Of a stretch of 29,525 nucleotides of DNA, positions 16,752 to 24,059 are shown piece by piece. A model generated the notes under the pieces. The model ran no database searches. It was not told where the DNA came from and saw only the letters and a list, made by a program, of their open reading frames with translations. Every line of letters begins with the position of its first letter. Position 1 is the stretch's first letter. The translations under genes were made by a program, and so were the position numbers. The stretch comes from Ignavibacteria bacterium UBA2360 (GTDB lineage Bacteria; Bacteroidota; Ignavibacteria; Tepidaquicellales; OLB5). Location of the stretch: positions 1-29,525 of the forward strand of contig DDTQ01000007.1 of NCBI GenBank assembly GCA_002344125.1. The letters are read 5' to 3'.

Positions 16752-17240
16752 TCAGAATTCACGATCTACATAATAAGTGCGATACTTAAGTTGATATCCA
16801 TGTGGTAATTTAGGGATCCTGTACCAATTCAGATAACTTTTACCGCCGGCGCGGCAGCCGCCGTATATGATCTTTACCGTGAAAATATACTCTTTGGTAT
16901 CAGTGTTATCGAAGAGATCAATTTCAAATTTAGCGAGGCAATCACCGCCGCGGTAAGCTGCAAGCAGCAGGGCGTGGTTATCACTATCCCAACTGCCTTC
17001 AACCGGTCCGTTAAGTTTTTTGAACTTCATGAAGCTTTCAACGGAATCGATGCTTTCAAAATAATGCAGAGAGTCTACGAAGTATGGATTTTTTTCGGAG
17101 CCTGCAAAGATCAACGGGATCACCGGAAGGGAATCAGAAAGCGAATTGTAGTTTGCAGAAGAACCTTCAGTTAACAAATTATTCTGAGCAAACAAATTTG
17201 CAGAAAACATAAGCAGAATTAATGATACCAGTTTCTTCAT
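16752..17240 (-). CDS. Small exported protein of unknown function
   Basis: About 162 residues when started at 17240, where a standard signal peptide begins (MKKLVSLILLMFSANLFAQ, cleavage after FAQ). The longer form from 17267 would add nine residues that spoil the signal peptide. The mature part has a Ser-rich opening and a beta-rich C-terminal half with two Cys (in GGDC and GGC contexts) that could form a disulfide, and ends in a Tyr-rich stretch. There is no T9SS tail. I recognise no family. It lies tail to tail with the plus-strand gene at 15277-16734. Confidence 0.65.
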   Translation of the reverse strand: MKKLVSLILLMFSANLFAQNNLLTEGSSANYNSLSDSLPVIPLIFAGSEKNPYFVDSLHYFESIDSVESFMKFKKLNGPVEGSWDSDNHALLLAAYRGGDCLAKFEIDLFDNTDTKEYIFTVKIIYGGCRAGGKSYLNWYRIPKLPHGYQLKYRTYYVDREF

Positions 17241-17301
17241 AATTAAAGTGATTTTCGTATTATACACTCAGTATGGGAAAATTGTTTCTGATAAAATAAA
17301 A

Positions 17302-17338
17302 GGGGCTGTTTTCAAAATTAAGCTTTTGAAACAGCCCC
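17302..17338 (-). terminator. GGGGCTGTTTCAAAAG hairpin acting as a terminator
   Basis: The right arm CTTTTGAAACAGCCCC (17323-17338) pairs with GGGGCTGTTTTCAAAA (17302-17317), which has one bulged T. On the minus strand it is followed by TTTTATTTTATC, so it can terminate transcripts from the gene at 17452-18534. The same arms delimit the larger element at 2045-2143, so it also belongs to a repeat family. Confidence 0.75.
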
Positions 17339-17418
17339 GGTTTAAACCATATTATTAAAATTATTTGGAGGTACTTCAATAACAAAGCAAATATCATTCT
17401 TGCCGCATCAAAATGTTC

Positions 17419-17434
17419 TACCGTGAACACGGTA
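17419..17434. promoter_or_regulatory. 16-bp perfect palindromic site
   Basis: TACCGTG-AA-CACGGTA, a perfect inverted repeat with a two-base centre, lies 18 bases past the stop of the gene ending at 17452. The centre is too small for a good hairpin loop, so an operator-like protein site is as likely as an RNA structure. Confidence 0.35.
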
Positions 17435-17451
17435 AAATGATTATAGCTTCT

Positions 17452-18534
17452 TTATTTGATCAGAACCATTTTTTTTGTTTCAGTAAAGTTTCCTGCACTC
17501 AACTTGTAAAAATATACGCCGCTTGGGAAGTTTGAAGCGTTCCAATCGACTTCGTACGAGCCGGGTCTGAGTTCTTGATTTACCAGAACTGCTACTTCAC
17601 GACCTAATTGATCATACACAGACAGGAATGTCTGTGCTACCGAAGAACCGCTTATATCGAACCTGATTTTTGTTGTTGGGTTGAAGGGGTTGGGGTAGTT
17701 TTGAGAAAGAGTAAATTTATCGGGAATTTCGGTTGATATCGGTTGAATTCCAATTATTGCTCCAAGTCTGGAAAGTATATTTTGCATCAATGGAATGCTG
17801 GTACGTTCTCTGATCCAATCCTGATCTGTTTGAGTTACTATAGTTCCGTAATTAGGGTTTGCCGGTGTAAAGATAAAACCAAAATTATTACCCTGATACT
17901 GCATGAAATACCCGATTGTACTATTGCCCGTACCATAAACACCATACCAGTAATAGCTTATAGAAGGAACATTGTTAGGTGTATTTGATAAAGAACCGAG
18001 AACAAGCATTGGCGAAATATCTCCGTTTAGAGTAGATCCCCATGTGAAAGTACCCCCCAAAGAATTGACAAGTGTTGCAAACGCCTGATTTGTTTCAAAT
18101 GAAGCGAGATATTCGCACTGCAGGTAAACGTTTTTACCCGACATAACAAAACTTTTAATGGTATTAATACGGTTAGCCGGAAGTGAAATTACACCCGAAG
18201 AAATGATCAAAATGTTCGTTGTGCTGAAAAATGCTGAATCATCCAATGTTGATTGCGGTAAGATAACAGCATTGTGCCCCAAGCCTTGCGCAACATTTCT
18301 CCAAATTGTATCCATTGCATGGCCGGAGTTGAAACTCTGGCTTTCAATTATTGTAATGTTAGATGTATGCAAATTAGATTTGGGATTTTTAAGAGTTGAA
18401 TTATCTTCGGTTTGAATTTTATAGTCCTGCAATGATCCGTACGAGGGCGGCACAGAGACAGATTGAGCTGAAAAGTTAGCAGTAATAATTACAAAAAGTA
18501 TTGCTGTAAAAGGAATCAGAATCAGGTTTTTCAT
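17452..18534 (-). CDS. Exported protein with T9SS sorting domain, possible amidotransferase-like fold
   Basis: A 360-residue exported protein. The start is placed at 18534 because a strong AAGGAGG lies five bases upstream and the signal peptide begins there (MKNLILIPF, ending NFSAQ). The middle (about 45-240) has alternating strands and helices: ITIIESQSFNSGHAMDTIW, ILIISSGVISLP, IKSFVMSGKNVYLQCEYL. This resembles the class I glutamine-amidotransferase/DUF4350-like flavodoxin-type fold, without a visible catalytic triad; it may be a binding domain. The sorting domain (about 274-360) has NYPNPFNPTTKI and ends KKMVLIK. Within it the peptide AQTFLSV is encoded by a palindromic DNA repeat (17617-17640), an insertion compared with the sibling domains. 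A TATATTTG -7 box lies close upstream. Confidence 0.75.
   Translation of the reverse strand: MKNLILIPFTAILFVIITANFSAQSVSVPPSYGSLQDYKIQTEDNSTLKNPKSNLHTSNITIIESQSFNSGHAMDTIWRNVAQGLGHNAVILPQSTLDDSAFFSTTNILIISSGVISLPANRINTIKSFVMSGKNVYLQCEYLASFETNQAFATLVNSLGGTFTWGSTLNGDISPMLVLGSLSNTPNNVPSISYYWYGVYGTGNSTIGYFMQYQGNNFGFIFTPANPNYGTIVTQTDQDWIRERTSIPLMQNILSRLGAIIGIQPISTEIPDKFTLSQNYPNPFNPTTKIRFDISGSSVAQTFLSVYDQLGREVAVLVNQELRPGSYEVDWNASNFPSGVYFYKLSAGNFTETKKMVLIK
17617..17640. repeat. Palindromic repeat captured inside a sorting-domain coding sequence
   Basis: CACAGACA-GGAA-TGTCTGTG is a perfect 8-bp inverted repeat, followed by CTAC. Read in frame on the minus strand it encodes VAQTFLSV. I recognise this as a dispersed repeat type that is usually intergenic. 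It sits in the loop of the T9SS domain where sibling proteins have only a short Ser-Gly turn. Confidence 0.65.
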
Positions 18535-18539
18535 TTGAA

Positions 18540-18546
18540 CCTCCTT
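18540..18546 (-). promoter_or_regulatory. Strong ribosome binding site for 18534 start
   Basis: AAGGAGG on the minus strand, five bases before the ATG at 18534. It decides the start over the upstream ATG at 18570. Confidence 0.75.
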
Positions 18547-18556
18547 TGGTTTGCAA

Positions 18557-18590
18557 CAAATATAATACAAACTTTTGAATTATCACCCAA
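18557..18590 (-). promoter_or_regulatory. Bacteroidota-type promoter for 17452-18534
   Basis: TATATTTG on the minus strand (18564-18557) matches TAnnTTTG exactly. The nearest TTG (18590-18588) is 23 bases further up, at the upper end of accepted spacing. The leader would be short and contain the Shine-Dalgarno sequence. Confidence 0.5.
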
Positions 18591-18598
18591 GAAAATCC

Positions 18599-18616
18599 GG
18601 GAGCGTTTACGCCCCC
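18599..18616 (-). terminator. Possible terminator after 18628 gene
   Basis: A GGGAGCG/CGCCCCC stem (one mismatch) with a four-base TTTA loop lies 11 bases past the stop. On the minus strand it is followed by GGATTTTCTTGG, a weak T-tract. Confidence 0.5.
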
Positions 18617-18627
18617 ATTTAAAAATT

Positions 18628-19869
18628 TTATTTCACTAAAACCATTTTTTTTGTTTCTGTGAAACTGCCTGCAGTTAGTTTATAAAAATATATTCCACTG
18701 GTAAAGTTTGACGCGTTCCAATCGGCTTTGTATATACCGGACTTCAGTACACCGTTATACAGTATTTCAACAACTCTGCCCATCGCATCATAGATTGTGA
18801 GGTTAACTAACACACCCTGTCCTTCGGACACCCCTCTCGAGAGGGGAATACTAAATTCGATATTTGTTGTTGGGTTGAACGGGTTGGGGTAATTTTGAGA
18901 AAGCGAAAATCTTTCCGGTACTTCGGTGCTTATTGGTTCTATGCCGATGGGATCGCCGCCGGTTGTAGTGTACAGAATTTTACCGGCTCCGCCTACAATT
19001 ACTCCACTCAGCGCACTTGTAAGCTCTACGCCGAACCATGTTGTATTGCTAACGGGTGATTGCTGCTGATACCACTCTGCTCCGCCGTTGGTGGTTCTTA
19101 ATATCACCGAAGAATATCCGACTGCGTTACCTGTCATAGCGTTTGCGAATGAAATAGCGTTGAGTGTATTTACAACGGGTGTTGTTTGCGGTTCCCAGCT
19201 GATGCCGCCATCTGTTGTTTTTATGATAGTACCGTTTGAGCCTGAGACAAAACCTGTGTTAGCATCAACAAATGAAATGCCGTAAAGATCAGCGGTTGTA
19301 CCGCTTGAAAGATTGTTAAATGTAGCGCCTGCATCTTCTGTAAGCATCATCAACCCATAGAACCCGAGCACTATAGCTTTATTACCGCCAATGAATTTTA
19401 CAGTGTTCAAACTAACCTGCGGCGCGCCGGCGACCTGAACCCATGTTTGTCCAGCGTTGGTTGTGCGTAGCAGAGTTCCGACATAACCGGATATAAGCCC
19501 GGTGTTAGCATCCTTAAAGCTTACAGAATAGTAGGGGATGAAGTTGGAGCCTCCCTGCTGAGACCATGACCCGCCTGTATTGGTTGTGCGTAATATCTTT
19601 TGCGGATAACCGACTGCGCACGAAGTGCTGTTATCTATCATTGTAATTCCGCCCAGCCAGTATTGATTGTTTTGGTTAACCTGGCTCCATGTAAGGCCGC
19701 CGTTAATTGTTTTAAGTATCCTTCCGGCTTCGCCGCATGCCATTCCTGTATTAATACCGGCAAACGAAACTCCGTAAATTATATCAGTATGACCTGAGGG
19801 TCTTACCTGCCATTGTGAAATAAGAGTAACCTGAAATATGAACGATAAAATAAGTATTATTTTTTTCAT
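18628..19869 (-). CDS. Second Ycf48-type seven-repeat propeller with T9SS sorting domain
   Basis: A 413-residue exported protein. Signal peptide at 1-18 (MKKIILILSFIFQVTLIS). Seven repeats end in GRILKTINGGLTW, QKILRTTNTGGSW, GTLLRTTNAGQTW, GLMMLTEDAGATF, GTIIKTTDGGISW, SVILRTTNGGAEW and GKILYTTTGGD, forming a seven-bladed Ycf48-like propeller. The sorting domain (about 320-413) has NYPNPFNPTTNIEF and ends KKMVLVK. In its second strand-loop a 12-residue insertion (LSRGVSEGQGVL) is encoded by a palindromic DNA repeat (18811-18847). It is a paralogue of 13740-14954. No Shine-Dalgarno sequence precedes the ATG, and only a mismatched -7 box (TATTTTTA) lies upstream. Confidence 0.87.
   Translation of the reverse strand: MKKIILILSFIFQVTLISQWQVRPSGHTDIIYGVSFAGINTGMACGEAGRILKTINGGLTWSQVNQNNQYWLGGITMIDNSTSCAVGYPQKILRTTNTGGSWSQQGGSNFIPYYSVSFKDANTGLISGYVGTLLRTTNAGQTWVQVAGAPQVSLNTVKFIGGNKAIVLGFYGLMMLTEDAGATFNNLSSGTTADLYGISFVDANTGFVSGSNGTIIKTTDGGISWEPQTTPVVNTLNAISFANAMTGNAVGYSSVILRTTNGGAEWYQQQSPVSNTTWFGVELTSALSGVIVGGAGKILYTTTGGDPIGIEPISTEVPERFSLSQNYPNPFNPTTNIEFSIPLSRGVSEGQGVLVNLTIYDAMGRVVEILYNGVLKSGIYKADWNASNFTSGIYFYKLTAGSFTETKKMVLVK
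18811..18847. repeat. Palindromic repeat captured inside a sorting-domain coding sequence
   Basis: It contains the 16-bp perfect palindrome CCCCTCTCGAGAGGGG (18831-18846) and the small hairpin TGTCC-TTC-GGACA (18818-18830), followed by CACACCC in reverse. This is a known style of dispersed intergenic repeat in Bacteroidota-related genomes. Here it is read in frame as PLSRGVSEGQGVL inside the T9SS domain, where the consensus has only a short turn. Confidence 0.75.
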
Positions 19870-19977
19870 AGCTGATTAGATTGATTATTCCCTGTTTAAA
19901 AATAATACAATTAATTTTAAAATTGTAAGTGAAATTTTTTCAATACCTTAAAAAGCTTGAAAATTGCCAAAAAAAAT

Positions 19978-20007
19978 GCAAAAGGCAGGAATTTTCCTGC
20001 CTTTTGC
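19978..20007 (-). terminator. Terminator of the beta-helix gene
   Basis: A perfect 13-bp stem GCAAAAGGCAGGA/TCCTGCCTTTTGC with a four-base loop. On the minus strand it is followed by ATTTTTTTTGGC. It lies about 60 bases past the stop of the beta-helix gene. Confidence 0.9.
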
Positions 20008-20067
20008 GGGGGATATGTAACTGTTTTCCTCTAATTGAGAAACAACATCCTTATTTATTAAAGCTTA

Positions 20068-23000
20068 CTATTTTACCAAGATGAGCTTCATGGTTTTGGT
20101 AAATGAATTTCCATCATTTGAATTTGCGGCAAGTCTATAGAAATAAACACCGCTTGAAAGATTTGCACCATTGAAATCAGCGGTATAAAATCCGCCATCA
20201 AGTTCTTTATCAACCAGCGAAGCTACTTCTTTGCCGGTAATATCATAAACCTTCAGTGTAACCTTTGCGCTGAAAGGAATCTGGAAATCAACCTTTGAGG
20301 TCGGGTTCGAAGGATTAGGATAGTTCTGGAACAGGTCAGCTGCTTTTGGTGTGCCTATCAGCACTTCAGAAGGTGAGCCGAGAGCATGGTATTCATGGTT
20401 GCCGTTAAAATCGACCTGCTTTAACCTGTACTGGTATTTTCCTGTAGTCAGTTTTGTATCGGAGAATTTGTAGCTGTGCTGCTGGTTAGATGTGCCGTTA
20501 CCCTGTACAAAACCTATTTTGCTCCATGTATTGTAGTCTGATGTTGCGGGGTTGAAAGATCTTCTTTCGATTTCAAAACCGCTGTTGTTAATTTCTGTAC
20601 ATGTTGTCCACAAAAGGTCAGCCTGCCTGTTTGTAACATTTGCTGTGAATGAACACATTTCAACCGGCAGTGGACTTGATTGGTCAGTTAAAGCGTAATC
20701 GGAGAAACTGTTCATTCCTCTTGTTCTGATAGTTTCTGCATTCCAGTCAAGCTCAGTCTGCCAAACTCCGGTTCCCGGTGTTGAAAACACTTCCCAAGTG
20801 CCGTTATACTTAGCAAGCCTTGTATTTGCCGAAGGTGATGAAATTGTGTAAATTTCGTTTTGACCAAAGTTGATAGTAATATTATAAGTAGTGCCTGTCA
20901 ATGTTCCGGTTGGGATGATTGACCAATAAGAATTTGAATATCCGCCTCCAAGAACACCTGAGTGGCTAACGCCGGAGTAATAGCGTACATTCATGCTTGA
21001 AGGATAAGCCGAACCTCCGGTTCCCCAGTTCATAGAAAGTAATACTCTTCCCCATAGTGTATAGTTGGATGTAACTCCGCTGCCCGGGGCGTTATCTACG
21101 GTTGCCGAGGGATTTGAGGGCGGAGTAGCGGTAAATTCATGGCTTCCGATATCACTGCAGCCGCTTGTAACGGCGGTAGGCCTTGAATTGCCGCTGTAAT
21201 CTGAACCGCTTCCGGCAATTGCTATACCTTTACCTGAAACTATCCATGCTTGCCAGTTTCCTGTGTTGATATTTAAGTTACCTGTTGAAACACTGCTGAA
21301 GAGACTTGTAGGCGCAATTACCGAAGAAGTTGTGCTCCATGTATGTTTATCTCCCATACATGAATCTCTCCATTGATATATCGTCTGGTTAGTACCGCCC
21401 CAAATTGCAATTCTGTTCGCATTGGGTGCAATATACACGTTGTAATCCGCTGAAGATGTTGTCCAGTTGGCGTATCCAACTTCGTTACCTATAGCGTAGT
21501 GGCTGCCTGTACCACCGGTTCTTGCGTTATAGAAAATATTGTTTCTAAGAGCAGCATTTGTAGCCCATGAAAGCAGCGGCCTATCATAAGCCCAAGAATT
21601 AGCAGAACCTCCTGTTGCTGAACCGCCTATATAAATTGAATTGTAGTAGTATAAACTTGGGAACTCAGCTTCATCGTGAATTCCTTTTATTTCCACGCCG
21701 TTTGTAGAAAGGTCTGTTTCGGGCAAATTGATCTTATCTACCGATGTTTTAACAAGCGGCTGATCTTTCACATAATTGTTGGCTACTTCATCGCTGACAG
21801 GCGCTGACCTTTCGCCGGAAACAGGGGCTACAGGTCTTGTTTCGCTCTGTTGAGAGTTTGAATTAAAATTATCAGAAGCCTCGCCGTTGGTGATACTTAT
21901 CTGGTTATTGAAAATATTCCAGCTTCCCCAGAAAGCGTTGATGCCCCAGATAATAGCTGAACCTGTAGTTGAGGAATGATTCAGATTGTAGATCCTGTTC
22001 TTTTCAAATGTACCTTTTGCAACGTTGTTGTAATATCCAAATCCCATAACGTATGAGTTTGAATTATCAGTGCCGTAAAGGCTGTGAATAGTATTACCTG
22101 AAAAATTCTGAGATGTTGAACTGGAACCGGTAAATAGCCCGATCAATGAAGTATTATCAGGGTACCTATCTGTGCTTGAACTTGCGCAATACAGGTTAGA
22201 GATGATATTGTTATTCACAGAAAGTGAAGCGTTTGTGCTTCTTGATTGGTATATTCCTCTTATCCTGGAAGCCGAATTGGTATTTGTAACTCTGTGGTTT
22301 GAAACTGTATTGTTGTTCATAGTAACCAGCACAGAATTTACCTGGCTGTGAATACCGGTGATCTGAAACCTGAAAGTACTTGAGGTTTGCTGAATACTGT
22401 TGGATTGTGTTGTACTTCCGACCATATTATTATTCATGGTGATATCTGAAGAAAGTGTCCCGGAACGGAAAATACACTCAAGTCTTACAGTCTGGTTGTT
22501 GTTTCCTGCTAAAGTGATTGAACCTATTGTATTGTTTTCTATGTTACCGGCTGAGGTATGATAAATACCTCTTGTAATAATATTATCTGTTGAACCGTTT
22601 ATATTGATGGTTATATTACCGTTTGATGTTGTGTTGCCGATAGTGTTTCCGGAATTTGTGCCGATATTTACCGAACCTGATTCAACAACTATACCTGAAA
22701 AATACCCGACTCCATTTGCAGATGGTGAAGATGTGAAATTCAGGTTTGCCATAGTGTTGCCATCAACATTTGAAGAGGTTGATGAACCCACTGACTGGAA
22801 ACGTATGAAGTAAAAAGCATTGGATTGTGACCCTGTAACGGTCCATGGGGTGCCTCCGCAGTTAGCAGCGGTTCCGCCAAGATAATTGTTTGAAACTGTG
22901 ATGTTGTTAGCAACCGAAGTGTTTACATGAATTACATTCCATGTAGTTGCACCTGTGGGAGTTCTGGTTGCAGTCTGATATATGCTGTTGCCTGATATGT

Positions 23001-23742
23001 TAAAATCAGTGGAACCATTAAGCAGTAGAATTGCGGCGCAATTCTGCGAGGTTCTGAATACATCAATAATTTCGTTGTTAAGGATGTTTATACCGCTGTT
23101 GTATCTGGCGGTTGTAGAAGTTGTACCATATGATACAATTGCATTTTGCAGTGTACCGCTTCCGCCATCTTTTATTGTACAATATGAGATCGTATTATCA
23201 TCATTGCCGTTTGAACCTGTAGTTGTCGCGAAATCTATAATTCCGCTGTTTGAGGCAACTCTTGTACCGTCAACCGCGCAGTAAGTAATTGTATTGTTTC
23301 TGGCATCGTTTATAAAGCGTATCGTTTGACCACTGGTGCTTGAATTCAGGAATCTTAAGTATCTGCCGGAGCCTGAATGACGGCCATCTATTGTGAGATT
23401 ATCGGCACCGTTGAGATCGATCATAGGAGAACCAACATTGCCGGATATTGTTTTAAGCGAAGCGCTTGAAGGACGTATAGTAATTGTATAACTGCCTGAC
23501 CATTGCTGAAGAGCTACGCTGCCGGATTCAGTTATGTTAGAAGTAATATAAAGTGTAACGTTTCCGCTAAGTCCTCTTGTATTAACAGCGTTAAAGAAGC
23601 CGGCTGAACCGGTACCGGTTAATGTAGTAAATGTTTGCCCGGAACCGCAATTGTAGTTTCCGTTCAATGGCTGTGAAATTGCAGCCGTTGTTAGAATCAT
23701 CAAAAAGATGAAACTTATTGTTAACCTGTAATAGGTAAACAT
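20068..23742 (-). CDS. Large exported beta-helix protein with T9SS sorting domain
   Basis: About 1224 residues. The start is placed at 23742, where GGAGG lies four bases upstream and the signal peptide begins (MFTYYRLTISFIFLMIL, cleavage near AISQ); the ATG at 23781 adds 13 unlikely residues. After a QPLNGNYNCGSGQTFTTL opening comes a long Asn-, Ser-, Thr- and Gly-rich right-handed beta-helix (about 40-880) with repeated NN-x-I-x-N and LTIDG-type coils. An acidic, Pro/Ser-rich linker interrupts it at about 617-681. The C-terminal part has an LPVEM...TEINNSGFEIER...YRLKQVD module shared with the protease at 5116-8532, then a sorting domain (about 1133-1224) with NYPNPSNP and the end MKLILVK. 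Such helices are often adhesins or polysaccharide-binding/degrading proteins; no lyase active site is visible. Confidence 0.87.
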   Translation of the reverse strand: MFTYYRLTISFIFLMILTTAAISQPLNGNYNCGSGQTFTTLTGTGSAGFFNAVNTRGLSGNVTLYITSNITESGSVALQQWSGSYTITIRPSSASLKTISGNVGSPMIDLNGADNLTIDGRHSGSGRYLRFLNSSTSGQTIRFINDARNNTITYCAVDGTRVASNSGIIDFATTTGSNGNDDNTISYCTIKDGGSGTLQNAIVSYGTTSTTARYNSGINILNNEIIDVFRTSQNCAAILLLNGSTDFNISGNSIYQTATRTPTGATTWNVIHVNTSVANNITVSNNYLGGTAANCGGTPWTVTGSQSNAFYFIRFQSVGSSTSSNVDGNTMANLNFTSSPSANGVGYFSGIVVESGSVNIGTNSGNTIGNTTSNGNITININGSTDNIITRGIYHTSAGNIENNTIGSITLAGNNNQTVRLECIFRSGTLSSDITMNNNMVGSTTQSNSIQQTSSTFRFQITGIHSQVNSVLVTMNNNTVSNHRVTNTNSASRIRGIYQSRSTNASLSVNNNIISNLYCASSSTDRYPDNTSLIGLFTGSSSTSQNFSGNTIHSLYGTDNSNSYVMGFGYYNNVAKGTFEKNRIYNLNHSSTTGSAIIWGINAFWGSWNIFNNQISITNGEASDNFNSNSQQSETRPVAPVSGERSAPVSDEVANNYVKDQPLVKTSVDKINLPETDLSTNGVEIKGIHDEAEFPSLYYYNSIYIGGSATGGSANSWAYDRPLLSWATNAALRNNIFYNARTGGTGSHYAIGNEVGYANWTTSSADYNVYIAPNANRIAIWGGTNQTIYQWRDSCMGDKHTWSTTSSVIAPTSLFSSVSTGNLNINTGNWQAWIVSGKGIAIAGSGSDYSGNSRPTAVTSGCSDIGSHEFTATPPSNPSATVDNAPGSGVTSNYTLWGRVLLSMNWGTGGSAYPSSMNVRYYSGVSHSGVLGGGYSNSYWSIIPTGTLTGTTYNITINFGQNEIYTISSPSANTRLAKYNGTWEVFSTPGTGVWQTELDWNAETIRTRGMNSFSDYALTDQSSPLPVEMCSFTANVTNRQADLLWTTCTEINNSGFEIERRSFNPATSDYNTWSKIGFVQGNGTSNQQHSYKFSDTKLTTGKYQYRLKQVDFNGNHEYHALGSPSEVLIGTPKAADLFQNYPNPSNPTSKVDFQIPFSAKVTLKVYDITGKEVASLVDKELDGGFYTADFNGANLSSGVYFYRLAANSNDGNSFTKTMKLILVK

Positions 23743-23746
23743 AATT

Positions 23747-23751
23747 CCTCC
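23747..23751 (-). promoter_or_regulatory. Ribosome binding site for 23742 start
   Basis: GGAGG on the minus strand, four bases before the ATG at 23742. It supports this start over the ATG at 23781. Confidence 0.7.
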
Positions 23752-23810
23752 AGTTTTTATTAATATATCCCCGTGACTCATTAATAATGTTTTTTAGTTA
23801 TTTAGATAAG

Positions 23811-23818
23811 CAAATTTA
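23811..23818 (-). promoter_or_regulatory. Possible -7 box for the beta-helix gene
   Basis: TAAATTTG on the minus strand matches TAnnTTTG. No TTG is found at the usual spacing upstream. The leader would be about 65 bases. Confidence 0.4.
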
Positions 23819-23999
23819 ACTAATGGTTTACAGTTACGTAATACCGTATTTATGGTAGCCACACAATTAAATTCAAATTACTTATTATACGTGATTAATT
23901 TGCATGAAAATTCGCAATATTGCAAAAAATGCAATTATACTGTAAAAATGGTATTTATGTATTATAGTATATTGAAGAATTCGCATTTTTTCAGTAATA

Positions 24000-24026
24000 T
24001 TGTACCGGAGGAACTTATTATATTTG
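24000..24026 (+). promoter_or_regulatory. Bacteroidota-type promoter of the hrcA operon
   Basis: TATATTTG (24019-24026) matches TAnnTTTG exactly and abuts the CIRCE operator. TTG at 24000-24002 is 16 bases upstream, slightly short of the usual spacing. Transcription would start inside CIRCE. Confidence 0.5.
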
Positions 24027-24053
24027 TTAGCAATTAAAGTCTAGTAGTGCTAA
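24027..24053 (+). promoter_or_regulatory. CIRCE operator (HrcA binding site)
   Basis: TTAGCAATT-N9-TAGTGCTAA compared with the consensus TTAGCACTC-N9-GAGTGCTAA: 15 of 18 arm positions match and the spacer is exactly nine bases. It lies seven bases before the hrcA ATG and directly after a TAnnTTTG box. This is the classic autoregulatory site for HrcA, released on heat shock. Confidence 0.88.
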
Positions 24054-24059
24054 AAACCT

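Larger units (their letters stand above)
23743..24059. other. Divergent intergenic region between beta-helix gene and hrcA
   Basis: 317 AT-rich bases hold the minus-strand Shine-Dalgarno and -7 box of the beta-helix gene, and the plus-strand promoter and CIRCE of hrcA. An open frame of 61 codons (23852-24037) crosses it and is probably chance. Nothing else is seen. Confidence 0.6.

Noticed and set aside
13740..19869. Ycf48/photosystem II assembly factor function for the two propellers
   Set aside because: The repeat is shared, but signal peptides, T9SS tails and the absence of photosynthesis genes point to surface or secreted proteins.
23852..24037. 61-codon plus-strand open frame upstream of hrcA
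   Set aside because: It crosses the hrcA -7 box and CIRCE, has low-complexity AT-driven composition, no ribosome binding site and no recognisable motif; most likely chance.
24036..24059. GGAGGA at 24007-24012 as ribosome binding site for hrcA
   Set aside because: It is about 48 bases before the ATG and upstream of the predicted transcript start.
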